From Septoria linicola (lineage: Eukaryota; Ascomycota; Dothideomycetes; Mycosphaerellales; Mycosphaerellaceae), in NCBI GenBank assembly GCA_024114885.1, contig CP099421.1, forward strand, positions 2,108,001 to 2,172,000: a stretch of 64,000 bases of DNA, in the 5' to 3' direction. Below the pieces are notes generated by a model. That model was given only the letters and a program-made list of their open reading frames with translations, did not search any database and was not told where the DNA came from. Made by a program: the position numbers and the translations under genes. Shown here piece after piece: positions 25,176 through 36,369 of the stretch (position 1 is the stretch's first letter; the number at the start of each line of letters is the position of its first letter).

Positions 25176-28100
25176 CTCCTACTTATGCTATATAGTTAGA
25201 TCTTTTAATAGATTATCTATAGTACTTAAATACTAGTCCTAATCTTAATTAGTTATCAAGTACTTACTTTTTAGACTAATAACTAGACAGCACTAACTGT
25301 TAATCTAACAAACTTTCTATACTACTATCTCTTATAAAAAGGTAAAAGAAATGCCTTCTATAAGATCTTCCTCCTCTCTTATATAGGAGTAGATTGTTTA
25401 GGACATAGACTATCTAGTAAGTTGCCCCTATCCTTTCTTATAGCTAATTCTAATAGCTCCCTAGATTCCTTATAGCCTAGTCCCCTACTTAGTTATATTC
25501 TATATAGCTTCTTAGTTCCTTAATAGTCTTTAGGGTATACTATTCTTAGCTATAGGGATCTTGTATTAAGCTAGGGAGTAGAGTAACTACATACTAGTAG
25601 AGGAGATAATAGCTACTATAGAGGAGGTCTTTAATATTAACTAGTACTTGGCCTTAGGGGGTGTCTAGTTCAGCTAGGTGCTATATAGTAATATTATAGT
25701 TAGTAACAGGTCTGACATTAGTAAGGGCATTTAGGACTTTATAAAGTCTAACTAAGGAGGAGTTAAGTAACTAAAATCTTTCTTTTAGACTCCTCTTAGT
25801 TTAACTCTAAGGCTTAGAGTTATCTTTTGTATATCTCTTATATAAGGTAGAGCTGCCTTATAAACTCCTGAAACTATAGTCTATTCTTTAGCTTAGTAAG
25901 ACTATCTACTACTATCTCTTTTATGTTTATATATTCTATAGAGATAAGTCTGTTCTATTAGAGCTTTCTTATAGCATTATATAAGATATTAATGTATTTA
26001 GACTTATTATAAATATATAAGTCCTTAACTAGAGTAAGAGTAGCTTAGTTATTACCTTTTAGCTAAATTAGCCTAATTCTAGTAATAGTTTCCTAGTTAC
26101 TAAGGATCCTTAGTTAGTAAGAACATTCTCCTACTAACTCTAGGTATCCAAGCTCTCTTAAAAGAGTACTAAGGAACTATAACTGTTTTGTATATACACC
26201 TATAGCTATATATTTAGCTTCTATTATAGATATAGCTATAGATTTCTACTTCTTACTTATCTAGGAGATTGGTGTACTACAAAGGAAGAAGACATATCCA
26301 AGGATTAAGACTCTATTAGTCTTGTCTATTATATAGTTAGAGTCTATATATCTAGTAAGAAAGCCTTGACTATTCCTTAAGTATCTTAGACTAAGGTCTA
26401 GGTTTGATCTCAGGTATCTAGTCAGCTTCTTTAGAGCCTTTATATGTCCTACTATTAGATTACTAATATAGGAGCTTAATCTTCTAAGGGTAAATGAAAT
26501 GTCTAGTCTTATAACAGTTGTAAGCTATATCTATGTTCTAATAATGGATTAGTACTCCTATTTGTCACACCTTTTATTATTTGGTCTAGTAGGCTTTAGA
26601 CTTTCATAGCTGTCTATTAGTGAAAGAGTTAGTAATATAGTCTCTTAACCCATTCCTATCTTAGCTAGGTTCTCTTAGATATAGTGCTTCTAGTTAAGTT
26701 TCAGCTAGCCTTACTGTCTGTTTCTTATTAGTCTTATTCCAAGAATCTTGTCTAGTTCTCTAAGATCTTTAATCTTGAAGACCTTACTAAGTTAGTCTTT
26801 AAACTAGAGGATATCTTCTAGTCTCTCTATAGTAATAGGTATATTATTAACATAGATTAGGATTATTAGGTCTTTCCTTTTCTTATAGATTAGAAGACAT
26901 AGGTCCACTTCTAATTGTCTGAATCCTATTCCTTTTAGCTTTGACATATATAGCTGATTCTAGTCTCTTGTAGCTTGCTTTAGCTTATAGAGACTCCTTA
27001 GAACTTGTAAGACTATACTAGTTAGTAGGTTAACACCTAGTAGTAGGATTATATAGATGTTCTTATATAGGGTACTCTCTATAAATATATTGTTTATATC
27101 TACTTAGTACAGAACTAGGTCCTTCTTATAGACTATAGCTATAAATCCTCTTAGAGTATCCTACCTAACTATAGAGGCAAAAGTCTCTATATAGTCTACT
27201 CTATACTTTTAGGAGAACCCTCTTATAACTAGTCTTGTCTTGAACTTTTTAATAGCTCTACTAAGCTTTCTCTTAATATTAAAGACCTATCTTAAGGTAA
27301 CTAGGTTAGCCTCTTTTAGTAGGACTACTATAGTCTAGGTATTGTTACTTATAAGTGTATCTAGCTCCTTCTAAATAGCTTCTTACTAGAGATAACCCTA
27401 CTTAGGATTACTTACTACTTCCTTATAGTTCCTTAGGATTAGAACCTCCTATTTATGTATTCCTACTTCTTTAGTAGCTAAGAATGTAATCTCTTTAACT
27501 TCCTCTAAGAATTCTAGGTCCTATAGGATATTTAGGTTAATAGAGCTTATAGCTAAGAAGAAAGCCTAATACTCTAGGAGCATTTCCTTGTCTAGCTAAC
27601 TATTCTAATCTAGCTTAAGCCTAATTAGCTTTAGCTTCTAGTCAAATCTATTAAGTTCTTAGGATACTTTCCTCTTTCTAAGAGTTTGCCTTAAGGCTAT
27701 CTACTCCTAATCTACCTCTATAGTTTCTTAGGTAGAATTCTTAGATTCTTTCTTAACTTTCCCTTAGTCTAGGAATTTTCTATACTCTCCTATATCTTCT
27801 AGTAGAGGTGGAAGTTGTATAAAGAGTTTCTTTCCTTCTTAAACCTATACTAATAGCTAAGGGGGAGGAGGCTTCTACTAGCCTAGACTAGGAGTACCTA
27901 GGGTACTCCTACTAGCTTATAGAGTAGGCTAGCTAATAGTTCTTAGCCTTCTAATAGGTCTTCTTTCTAGAGCTAAACTAGGGAGATTCTTAATCTTAAT
28001 ATTCAAGTCTAATTCTCTACCTAGCTTATCTTTAAAGAAGATTATATTAGTATACTACTTAATAGCCTTTATGTCTAGCTCCTAGAACTTCTATACCTTT

Positions 28101-30918
28101 ACTATATTGTTATAGTATCTAATAAACATAGCATCCTTTCCTCTATTTATTAGTTTGTTACTCCTTGCCTACTAAGGCTATACTCTTATATCTATATATA
28201 CTATAGCTCTATATCCCTATACCTTGAGGTAGGAGACTGTTAGTTTGATCTTATTAAAAGCTTTATTAGGTAAGAGCTTAAATCCCTTAATATCAGGTCT
28301 ATTTAGAAGCTTGTTCCTTATATATATCTATACTTTAAGGGCTTCTAGCTAAAACTTAATAGGTATCTTGCTTTCTTCAAGTATTACTCTAATAGAGGCC
28401 TCTAATATTTAGATAGACCTCTTAACTACTCTATTCTAGAGTGAATTATAGGCCTTAGTTAGCTTAAGAGTAATTCTAAAGTCCTTCTCCTACTGTTTAA
28501 TTAAAGTAGTAATCTCTCTAGTATTGTTAGCCCTTACAGACTTAAGGAGTGCTACTAACTACCTTTCTACCTTAATCCTCTAGTTCTAAAGAGTAGTTAG
28601 TATATCTAATCTAGCCTTGAGTAGAAATGCCTATTTCTTTCTTAAGAAGTTATTAATAATCTTAAGCTACTATATAAAACCTTTTACTAATAATAGTAAT
28701 AGTCTATAGATATCTACTAATACAAGGGCTAATCTTTTAGGTCTTCTCTTAATAGACTTACCTAAGTATTTCTTTATCTTACCTATTATATAGATCCTAT
28801 ACTTATACTCTTCCTAGTTAGGAATTAGAATTCTTTCCTTTAGGTTAGTAACTTTATAAAGGTTTAAGAGTAACCCTCTTCTAAAGTATATAAATCTTCT
28901 ATACTATAGCTCCTACTGTTTTAGATCCTTCTCTAACAAAGTAGTATAGGCATTATTAACCTCTATAGGATTATATAGTAAGTAATATAACTTTTCCTAT
29001 AGGAGAGGTAATATCTTACTAATAAATAGAACACCTCTAACTAGCTTGGTCTTTATAACTATTTAGCTATCTAGAGAGGTAAGAGTGAAATCAGGCTTCT
29101 AGACTCTAAATTGCTTACTAAACTAATCCTATAATACAAGATTTACTCTAAGATTAGGAACAAATAGTACTTTATTAAGTAGAACTTCTCCTCCTAAGAT
29201 TCCCTTTATCTATACTAGTCTAGAGTAGGTTATATAGAGGTATCCTCCTCCTACCTTAATCTATACTTTCTTCCTTAGTAGCTTTACTAATCTAAAGAAG
29301 GATAGTTAGTTAGTTATATAGGATAAGGTATAGGAATCTAAGAGCTATTCTTAAAATAACAACTTGCCTTTAGCCTTAATTATAGAATAGGCTAACTTAT
29401 CTTAGTTATTATCTTCTAATAGGGAATTATTATTACTTCTAGAACTAGAGTAAGTTCTAGAATTAGAACTAGAACTAGACTCCTAGGCTGAAAATTCTTT
29501 CTTTAGAAGCTTTCTAGACTTTTCTATCCTTTAAAGCTACTTGTTTATTTTCTAGACAACCTTCTTTAGCTTATTATATAATAATGACTTATAGACAGCT
29601 TTCTTAATATATCTAGCATTCCTTAGTAAAGGGGATCTTCTAACCCTCCCTCTAAGGAATAATCCCTAAGGGTCCTTCTAGTTCTTAGTACTATTTCTCT
29701 ACTAGGACAGTTTCTTAGTAGTAGGGAGGTTAGGACAATCCTTTAACTAGTGCTTCCCTTTCTTATAGAGCTAGTATATTAGTAGGGACTTTCCTTAGTA
29801 GGGCTGCCTAGAATAGAATACAGCTAGACCTATATCTATCTTGTCTAGATTGTCTCTTACCTCTTAGGACTTAAGTAGAAGGAGAATAGTGTCTATATCT
29901 AAGGATAGTTAGGTTATAATAGTATCCTTAGCTACTTAGTATAATATAGGTAGGGACTATAGGAGATGTTTCAGCCTTTTCTCTTAGCTCTAGTAGTAGG
30001 CTTCCTAAGGATCAATCTTAGTAATCCTCTTACCTAGGCCTCTAAGGTGTCTCTATACTTCTCTAATTATCTTATTAGGTAATATCCTAAATATAATAAA
30101 CTACTTAATTAGACCTATAGTATAGGACTTTAGGACTCTATTATACTTGTTCTAGAGAATCACTTATATCTTAGCTACTAGTATAGTAATATACTATGTC
30201 TCTAGCTCTATCTTATTATCTTTACTAATACTATATCTAATGCTAAACCTATATACTATATTGTCTTTTAAGAAGTATTAATTCTAAGTAACATATATCT
30301 AAAGACTAGTGTCCTACTAAACTGTGCATAGGTTCCCTCTAATAATTAGTTAGCTAATTGCCTAGAACTAGTCCTTTCCTTCTAGCTTATCTGTCTATAG
30401 CTTGAACTATCTCTTCTAGTTAGTTCTGTCTAGGATTAGAATCCTTTAGCTCTTCTTGTCCTCTTAGTCTATTATAGAAATAGGTAAATAGAATAAATAA
30501 TTAGTAGAATGCTTTAGACTAGCTAAGGATTCTAGAGAAGGGTAATTTCTTATAGTAGGGAGACTAGCTCTAAGGGATAGGGATTCCTCGTATTTAGGAA
30601 ATTACTAAGACTTAGATCTTTCTCTCTTAGTAGAGTTTCTATTACTAGGTAGTAGGAAGGCTAAGTAGCCTCTTCTAACTCTAGTAATACTAGGTGTAAT
30701 AGTAGAGAACTAGGTAGGTATTAATAAAGCAGAAACACACTACTGTCTTATAGAGATCTTTACTAACTTATATACTACTAGGTACAAACTAGCTTCGTTA
30801 GTAATATAGTTAGGGAAACTTCTAGGCCCTAAATATTTTCTATAAACTATAAGGGATACAAGTAACCTATACTAATATAGGTTGCTCCTATTTAGTATAT
30901 AAACTCGGGCTTATAACC

Positions 30919-31196
30919 TATTAAAAGTGGAGGGCGTTTATAGATACTATATAATGTTAAGGAGGGTATAGCGTAGTAAAGAAGAATAGGGGATTAATCT
31001 TAAACTAACTTATACATATAGTGTAGTAGTAATATGCTAGGAACTAAATACAAAGTTAATTTTATTAGTTATCTAAGAAGAGAAGAAAGAGAAGCAAGAT
31101 ATACCTCTTACTAAGCCTTAGGTGGATGCCTTAGGCATCTAGAACTATACTTAGAAGTCTATATCTAGACTAACTATCTAGGATACATTCTTAACA
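30919..31196 (-). repeat. Copia-2 LTR, right (5' LTR)
   Basis: A 278-bp LTR beginning TATTAAAAGT and ending TTCTTAACA, followed by AAAGG, the second copy of the target site inside the Gypsy-2 LTR. Confidence 0.95.
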
Positions 31197-31364
31197 AAAG
31201 GGGTATATAGTAATATATAGAGCGCCCTTCTAATAAGACTATTAGGATATCGTAAGACTAATTCTTGCCTCCTTTCGGATATATGCGCGTACTATAGTTA
31301 TACTATACGCTAAGCCTACGAGCCTAAGGCGGGTCTTAGCCTTTAACCTTACCTAGCTCTTATA
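31197..31364 (-). repeat. Gypsy-2 LTR, right (5' LTR), main part
   Basis: This is the larger piece of the right LTR. The first 9 bp (TGTAAAAGA) lie at 24,889-24,897 on the other side of Copia-2. The piece lengths, 9 + 168 - 5 (duplicated target), add up to the 172 bp of the left LTR. AGCGT follows at 31,365-31,369. Confidence 0.94.
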
Positions 31365-31429
31365 AGCGTCTAGCGAATAATAATCGGATCTAAGAAGGTA
31401 TTCTTAGTAGTTATCGTTAGAAAAGGTAA

Positions 31430-32520
31430 CTATTTAATAGGCCTCTAATTAAAAGTTTAATAGACTTTAATAAGAAAACTAGCTAGTTTTAAGTAATTCT
31501 AAGAAGGCTCTATAGGTAGTTAGGTATCTAGTTAGATACTAAGGAAGAGAGGATTAGTAAGGTAAAGGCCTACCTATATACCGTACTTAGTAGTTTTAGT
31601 ATAAAAGTAAGGTAGTAGCTCGTTTCTAAGATAGTAATGTTTACTCTACTTAATTAATTCAATGTCCTACGGTCCTAGTATAGGCTCTTAGTCTTAGGAC
31701 TACTATTTTGAGTTCGTTACTACTAGTTAATTAACGTATTACAAGACTATTACTCTCTAAATAGGTCTTGTTCTATAGCGACTACTCTTATACCTACCTA
31801 GGAGGTTAGTATTAGGATAGTTATTATCTATTAATATATCTACTCTATATAACGCGAATAGATATAGATACTAGCGTAGATCTAAATAAGCTACTTCTTA
31901 AACTTATAGTATATATCTATTAAGATAGTAAAGCCTAGACTAGGTATAATAATAGCTCTATAGTATTCGTTTATATAGTTAAGACGATACTATACGCCCT
32001 TAGGATTAAGTAGAGAAGTAATACGATAAATCTAGTTACTACGAGTATAAGCTACGAGTACCTAAGGTTTAGCTATAAGTACCTACTACCTAATAATATT
32101 ATATTTAGACCGTAGATAAGTATAGAGATTGCCCTTACTATATACTTTAACTAATAACTTATCTAGCTCTACTACTAGTATTTCTACGATATATACTTCT
32201 ATATCTATATAATTCGTACTACTCTCTATCTTCTATAGTCCTAGCTTATTAATCCGAATACGGTAGTATTACCTTATAGTAATATTAAAGCCCTCGTCTA
32301 TTAAAACCTATATAGCTTCGCTATCTTTAAGACGTAGGATATTATATATAAAGCTTATACGTATCTAGAGTTTATCCTTATTATTTAGAATATTCTATAC
32401 CTTCCTACTATAGTCTTTATTAAGTCGAATAGACAATATAGATAGTATACGCTCGAGAGTGCGTTTAGTAATAGTAACTTGAAAGAAGTAGTAAAGAGTA
32501 GATTAGATCTCTAGTAGGGT
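31430..32520 (-). pseudogene. Clr5/HTH plus integrase-core transposase remnant, N-terminal half
   Basis: Stop-tolerant - strand translation gives, in order, two HTH/Clr5-like segments (LKDSEAIxVLIDEGFNIT, then RxYYRIRINKLGL), a linker (LYTYLRSKYNII), LNPKGV, and the start of an integrase-like core (IIIPSLGFTILIDIYYK, then IYASIYIYSRYIExIY). These fit a common fungal transposon family whose proteins read LNPDGV...VPGPNFIWSxDGY...IYAAIDAYSRYI. The first catalytic Asp region (WSxDGY) is decayed to ILIDIYY. The C-terminal part beyond about 31,700 is not recognisable. The family assignment is from memory of this protein type. Confidence 0.6.
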
Positions 32521-32590
32521 ATAACCTACCTCTCTACGCTAGCGGATATAGTTATAGTATAGTAAGTAGTCTAGAGCACGCGGAGCTATA

Positions 32591-33259
32591 ATTGCGAGTG
32601 TGCAGCGAGTATAGAGAGTGAATTAGAAGCGATAGAGTATGTTTATTACTATTGCGTTACCGAAGTTTGATATGGCGGACTGGTCAGAATGGCGCACCGT
32701 CGGCCAGCCGCCAGCATGCCCTAGTCAACTAGCTCTCTCTCTGCGTGCTGTGCATGGGTCGTGTCGTGCCACCCACGCGTGTACTCTGCAGCTTTACTGT
32801 CAGATGTGCATCACGTACATCACATTGAGCATCTGTCTTTCTCTCGCGCGGCTCAACACTCTGGCATGTGAGCAGAATTGCTGTAATTACGGATGCAGAT
32901 ACTGCCAAATGTACCGTGTTCTTGGGCGAACGCCTCAGGAGGACCAGGCGTTGACGATTTGGGTCGCGAGCTCTCCTGAAAAAACTGGCCCTGCTGAGAT
33001 GGGCAAGTGGGATGTCGAGCATTGGTCAGACTAAGTTAGGCGATGAACGCGACTCGCGTGTCTCCCACCGTCAGATATCATGTTTGCACATCTTCTGACA
33101 CCTCACGAGCTTGGTCAGAGACACATGCAGCCGCGCAGCACAGTTGATGAGGGCCAGAGTAGAATATTTACGGGCCGAAAGCACAGCACCTGGTGGGGCT
33201 GTCACCTCCAAACGTCATTCACGAACTGTAGTAAGCATCACCACCTCGACTACTACTAC
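32591..33259. other. Border zone and upstream region of the acyltransferase gene
   Basis: Composition switches here from RIP-type to normal. Open frames exist on both strands (32,639-33,034 + and 32,729-33,022 -), but neither resembles a known protein and they overlap each other. I treat the region as the promoter and 5' leader of the gene that starts at 33,260. No TATA-like or operator motif stands out. Confidence 0.5.
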
Positions 33260-35017
33260 ATGGCTCCCAACCAGGTGCATCTGCCAAATGGACAGACGCT
33301 CAACGTAACGCCAGTCTTTGGAGGACTGTACTTCAAGTCCAACGACTTGAGCCACCACCACAATGTGTTCCCACCTGGCTGGACGATAATCTTAAACTGC
33401 GAAGAGGACGAAGAGAGCGAGCAGCAAGGTCAAGATGGCCACTCCGACGCGGATGCGACTCCACGAGCAGAAAGAGAAAGCGCTCCGCAGAAGAAGCAAG
33501 GCATACATCGCTATCGGCAGCCCAGCCTGAGAAATGATCACCTGTATATATCCTCCATCTCCAATCCTGCCTCGACGGAATTCAAGCCGCCCACCAGTCC
33601 CACGAGACAGATTGCGATGATGCTATGGGCTTCACTGTATTGGTACTTCCACCAGAAAGAGCCCGAGCCGCAGTGGTCCACATCTGCCTCTGAGCAGACT
33701 CCCCAAGCAGGGAAGCCAAAAGGCGAATGGAGAATCTACATCAACAAGGAGGGCATATTCAAAAGCAAGCATGTTCTGCCCAAGCTGGAGAGAATGGGCC
33801 TCATCGCTTCAGAAGACTCCTCCGTCGGTCTAGACCCCATGGACGCTCTCCGTCATCCAAGCGACGGCTGGACAAAGATGTTCGTGAGCAGGAGGTCGTT
33901 TTGGCAGATGGATCCCAGGATCTACCTATTCACGCTCACCCCCATGCAGACTAATTCGCCGTATCCGTCGCTCAGTCCTGCTGGAAGCCGACCCTCGAGT
34001 CCGAACAGAGGCACCAGAATACACGACACAGAAGGAGGGAGCAATCGAAGAGAGACAGCCGCGACACAGTCAGCAGGCATCAGCCGTGTAGGCACACCTC
34101 CAGGACCATTCCACTCTTCCTCACATCTGCCAACGTACTATCCTCCGCCGCCTCTTCAATACGGCTTCACAAACAACTGCAGACATCCCATACGCCCGAA
34201 ACCACCTCGACAAGGCGAGACATTCTACATTCGCTACATTCCCAGTTTGGGCCAATACCTCACCTTTCGCGTCGCATCACTCAGCAAACGCCCCATAACC
34301 TACTCTGGCCCATTCTCGCAAGCAGGGCCCGAAGGCTCTCTAACATCTGGGCGAGACATCCTGCGCCACCACGCCTCCCACTCGGACCCTTCAGTACCCA
34401 CAATCAACACCGTGGGCTCCTCCGAGCCGCGCGAAACAACATCCATGACCGACGTGGAACTTCTCCACAAATGGATGAACGACTCGCGTGTAGCCTACAG
34501 CTGGGGCGAAGAAGGACCCCTCTCACACCAAGAAGCATTTCTCAAAGGAGGTCTAACATCCAAACACTCCATTCCAGTCATTGGCTGCTTCGACGGAAAT
34601 CCATTCGGATACTTTGAAATGTACTGGGTCAAAGAAGACAAACTTGCAGGCTACCTAGGCGGCGCAGCAGATGACTTTGATCGCGGTCTGCACGTCTTGG
34701 TAGGCGAGCAAGAATTCCGCGGTCAGCATCGCTTCAAGGTCTGGATGAGCGCGTTGGTGCATTGTTGCTGGCTGGCTGATTCGAGGACGAATGTGGTCAT
34801 GATGGAGCCAAGAGTGGATAATGCGAAGTAAGTTGATTGATACCACGTCGATATCTTCCGAGAAAAGTGCGGGGCTTATGCTAATGTCATGAACCACAGA
34901 ATCAGACAATACCTCGAAGACGTAGGCTTTTACAAAGAGCGCGAGATATCCTTCCCGCACAAGCAGAGTAACCTCATGAAGATTCGACGAGAGGCATGGC
35001 AAGCGCCAGCGATATAA
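33260..35017 (+). CDS. Siderophore-type N-acyltransferase (IucB/SidF/SidL family)
   Basis: Two exons, 33,260-34,827 and 34,900-35,017, joined across a 72-bp intron (GTAAGT, branch GCTAATG, ACAG), give 561 residues. The C-terminal GNAT-fold domain (about residues 385-560) carries family landmarks: LLHKWMNDSRVAYSWG with the conserved His near 403, then EMYWVKEDKL, DRGLHVLVGE and EPRVDNAKIRQYLEDVGF. In fungi such enzymes acylate N5-hydroxyornithine during hydroxamate siderophore synthesis; SidF uses anhydromevalonyl-CoA and SidL acetyl-CoA, and I cannot tell which this is. The frame is open back to 33,080, but I chose the Met at 33,260 because MAPNQVHLPNGQ resembles the usual family start. Residues about 85-130 and 235-330 are low-complexity inserts. 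It is the first gene beside the transposon block; no other siderophore gene is adjacent. Confidence 0.88.
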
Positions 35018-35634
35018 TTGGTCCGAATTGAGCAGAGAGACAAGGACAGGGCAGCTACATAGACGACACAGCCGAGCAAGCAGCAGAATATACCCAGACA
35101 AATCAAGTTTTAGCAATGGAACCTGATGACAACAACTCAAAAACAAAAGACAATTGGCAGAAACCCCTCGAGCAGAAATCTCAAAATGGTATCTTGCAAT
35201 ACTGCATGCGCTCGTGACACACGTCTCTCATCTATCCCAAAGCGTCATTCCACCGCTCGTTCCACATCACTGTCCAACGAGCCCATGTCCCGTCAAGTGA
35301 TCCAACGCCATGCCAAGCACCACTCTACAGCCTTGCCAAAGACCTAATCCTGTAGCTGTCTCTCCATTACTGTTCGATCTCCAACATCTCATCATCACAG
35401 AAAGCCTTGACCGCTAACCAAACTGACCTGACCACTCGCCGCCGCTGCCGGGGTGAATCTCAGCCAACACAACCCAGACCCGTACAGATTGCCAACTCAG
35501 CCAGATAGAAACCTCGACGGATTGAACAAGACCCCATCGCCTCAGATATTCATCCTTGGGTTTCTATAACGCGACGGAGACGACGATGACCCCAAGCCTC
35601 GCGAATGCGCTTTCGGCATCGAAGAACCAACCCC
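35018..35634. other. Intergenic region between convergent genes
   Basis: This stretch lies between the stop of the acyltransferase (+) and the stop of the acidic exon at 35,635 (-). Short open frames occur but none is recognisable. It should hold both 3' untranslated regions. Confidence 0.5.
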
Positions 35635-36369
35635 CTAACTCGGCCTCCTCGCTCGAATCTCAAGCTCGTCTTCACTGCTATCATCATCGTCGTCATCGTC
35701 TCTCAACCCCCTCGGCGGATCTCCAAAAGGTCCTTGCTGAGCTGCAGATTCGAGAACCAGTTTCCTTTCGATCGAGTCCGGCAAATCATCAGGTAGGTCA
35801 CTGATTTCCAGATCGTCGTCCGACGTTGAGGACGCAGTACTAGAATCTCCATCATCCAGCGGCTTTCTCACGGCGGCCTCCGTTGTACTTGGTCTCCTTG
35901 CAGCCGCTGCAGCAGCAGCGCGTCGGCTGTTGCTATTTTCAGCATTGTGGCGGGGATCCGGATCGTCGTAATCGCCGCCGTCTCTACTCAGCGTATGGTC
36001 TCGTCCGGCATCGTCTTCGTCCAGGCTGGAGTCATCAGACTCGTCGCTACTTTCAAACAGTCCGGAGAATTTGCTGCCGCTGCCTCGAGACATATGGCCA
36101 GCTCCAGCAACTGTTCTCAGGCCTGTGATCTGCAAGCCATCCATGTCCTGCGAATCCGTTGGGTTGGCAAGCTCGGAGGGTTCTTCCGGTAAGTCCGCGG
36201 CGACTTCGAGTGCAGAAGCATCAGCTGCATCCGGATCTTGGTCCACTGCTTTGTCCTGATTGCGTTGCGCTAGGCGGGCAGCAAGTGTGCGTCGAGCTCG
36301 AGAAGGTGGAATGTTGAGTGGTTGTACAGATCCATCTGGGTTTCTGTTGGCCTCGGGCGATGTTGGATC
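35635..36369 (-). CDS. Acidic exon: last SAPS exon or separate gene
   Basis: An open frame of 244 codons on the - strand begins right after a good 3' splice site (CATCCTTAG at 36,370) and ends at 35,635. It encodes SRARRTLAARLAQRN near its start, then long acidic and Ser/Asp-rich stretches (SSDESDDSSLDEDDAG, a run of seven Asp, SSEDELEIRARRPS) and a poly-Ala tract. It has no good start Met of its own. Phase 0 fits a splice from CAG/GTTGGT at 37,030 in the SAPS gene upstream, but that would need an intron of about 660 bp, which is long for this genome, or a missed small exon. SAPS proteins often end in acidic tails. Otherwise it is the 3' exon of an unrecognised gene. Confidence 0.5.
   Translation of the reverse strand, partial: DPTSPEANRNPDGSVQPLNIPPSRARRTLAARLAQRNQDKAVDQDPDAADASALEVAADLPEEPSELANPTDSQDMDGLQITGLRTVAGAGHMSRGSGSKFSGLFESSDESDDSSLDEDDAGRDHTLSRDGGDYDDPDPRHNAENSNSRRAAAAAAARRPSTTEAAVRKPLDDGDSSTASSTSDDDLEISDLPDDLPDSIERKLVLESAAQQGPFGDPPRGLRDDDDDDDSSEDELEIRARRPS

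Larger units (their letters stand above)
24898..31196 (-). mobile_element. Copia-2: second full-length copy of the same Copia family (6,299 bp)
   Basis: It has exactly the same length and LTR layout as Copia-1 (offset 17,786 bp). LTRs are 24,898-25,175 and 30,919-31,196, each 278 bp. The target duplication is AAAGA (24,893-24,897) and AAAGG (31,197-31,201), with one G/A difference. It sits 9 bp inside the right LTR of Gypsy-2. The RT box at the equivalent position reads YVNN, against YINN in Copia-1, both derivable from YVDD by G-to-A changes. The primer site here reads GGTTATAAGCCCGAG, closer to the initiator-Met half-tRNA complement than in Copia-1. Differences from Copia-1 are almost all transitions where I compared them. 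Non-functional. Confidence 0.95.
18303..31364 (-). mobile_element. Gypsy-2: chromodomain-type Ty3/Gypsy element, carrying nested Copia-2
   Basis: The left LTR is 18,303-18,474 (172 bp). The right LTR is 24,889-24,897 plus 31,197-31,364, split by Copia-2. LTR ends form TGTAA...TTACA. The target duplication AGCGT is perfect (18,298-18,302 and 31,365-31,369). A polypurine tract (AGGGAGAGGAGATAG on the - strand) adjoins the left LTR, which fixes the - strand as coding. Pol reads RT (YLDNILIYSKS near 22,510-22,545), RNase H, integrase (VIVDRYTKIVIF and VSDRGSIFTSQF near 20,855-21,035) and a chromodomain (YLIRxxGWPKEYDxxEPEE near 20,090-20,210). Between pol and the left LTR lie a tandem array and an antisense reading frame. 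Without Copia-2 the element is about 6.8 kb. Confidence 0.93.
1..32590. repeat. RIP-degraded nested transposon compartment
   Basis: The whole left half is AT-rich, full of stops in every frame, and rich in TpA while CpA and TpG are scarce, which is the known signature of repeat-induced point mutation in ascomycetes. Reading through stops recovers retrotransposon protein motifs (gag, protease, reverse transcriptase, integrase). At least five elements are present, several nested in each other with intact target-site duplications. No intact host gene is visible. At about 32,590 the composition changes within some tens of bases to ordinary coding-type sequence rich in CpA and TpG. Confidence 0.93.

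Noticed and set aside
32639..33034. 131-codon frame (+) and overlapping 97-codon frame (-) at the compartment border
   Set aside because: They overlap on opposite strands, show no domain or splice support, and sit where the acyltransferase promoter should be.
33080..33259. Upstream extension of the acyltransferase by 60 codons
   Set aside because: The extension is unlike family N-termini, while MAPNQVHLPNGQ at 33,260 resembles them.
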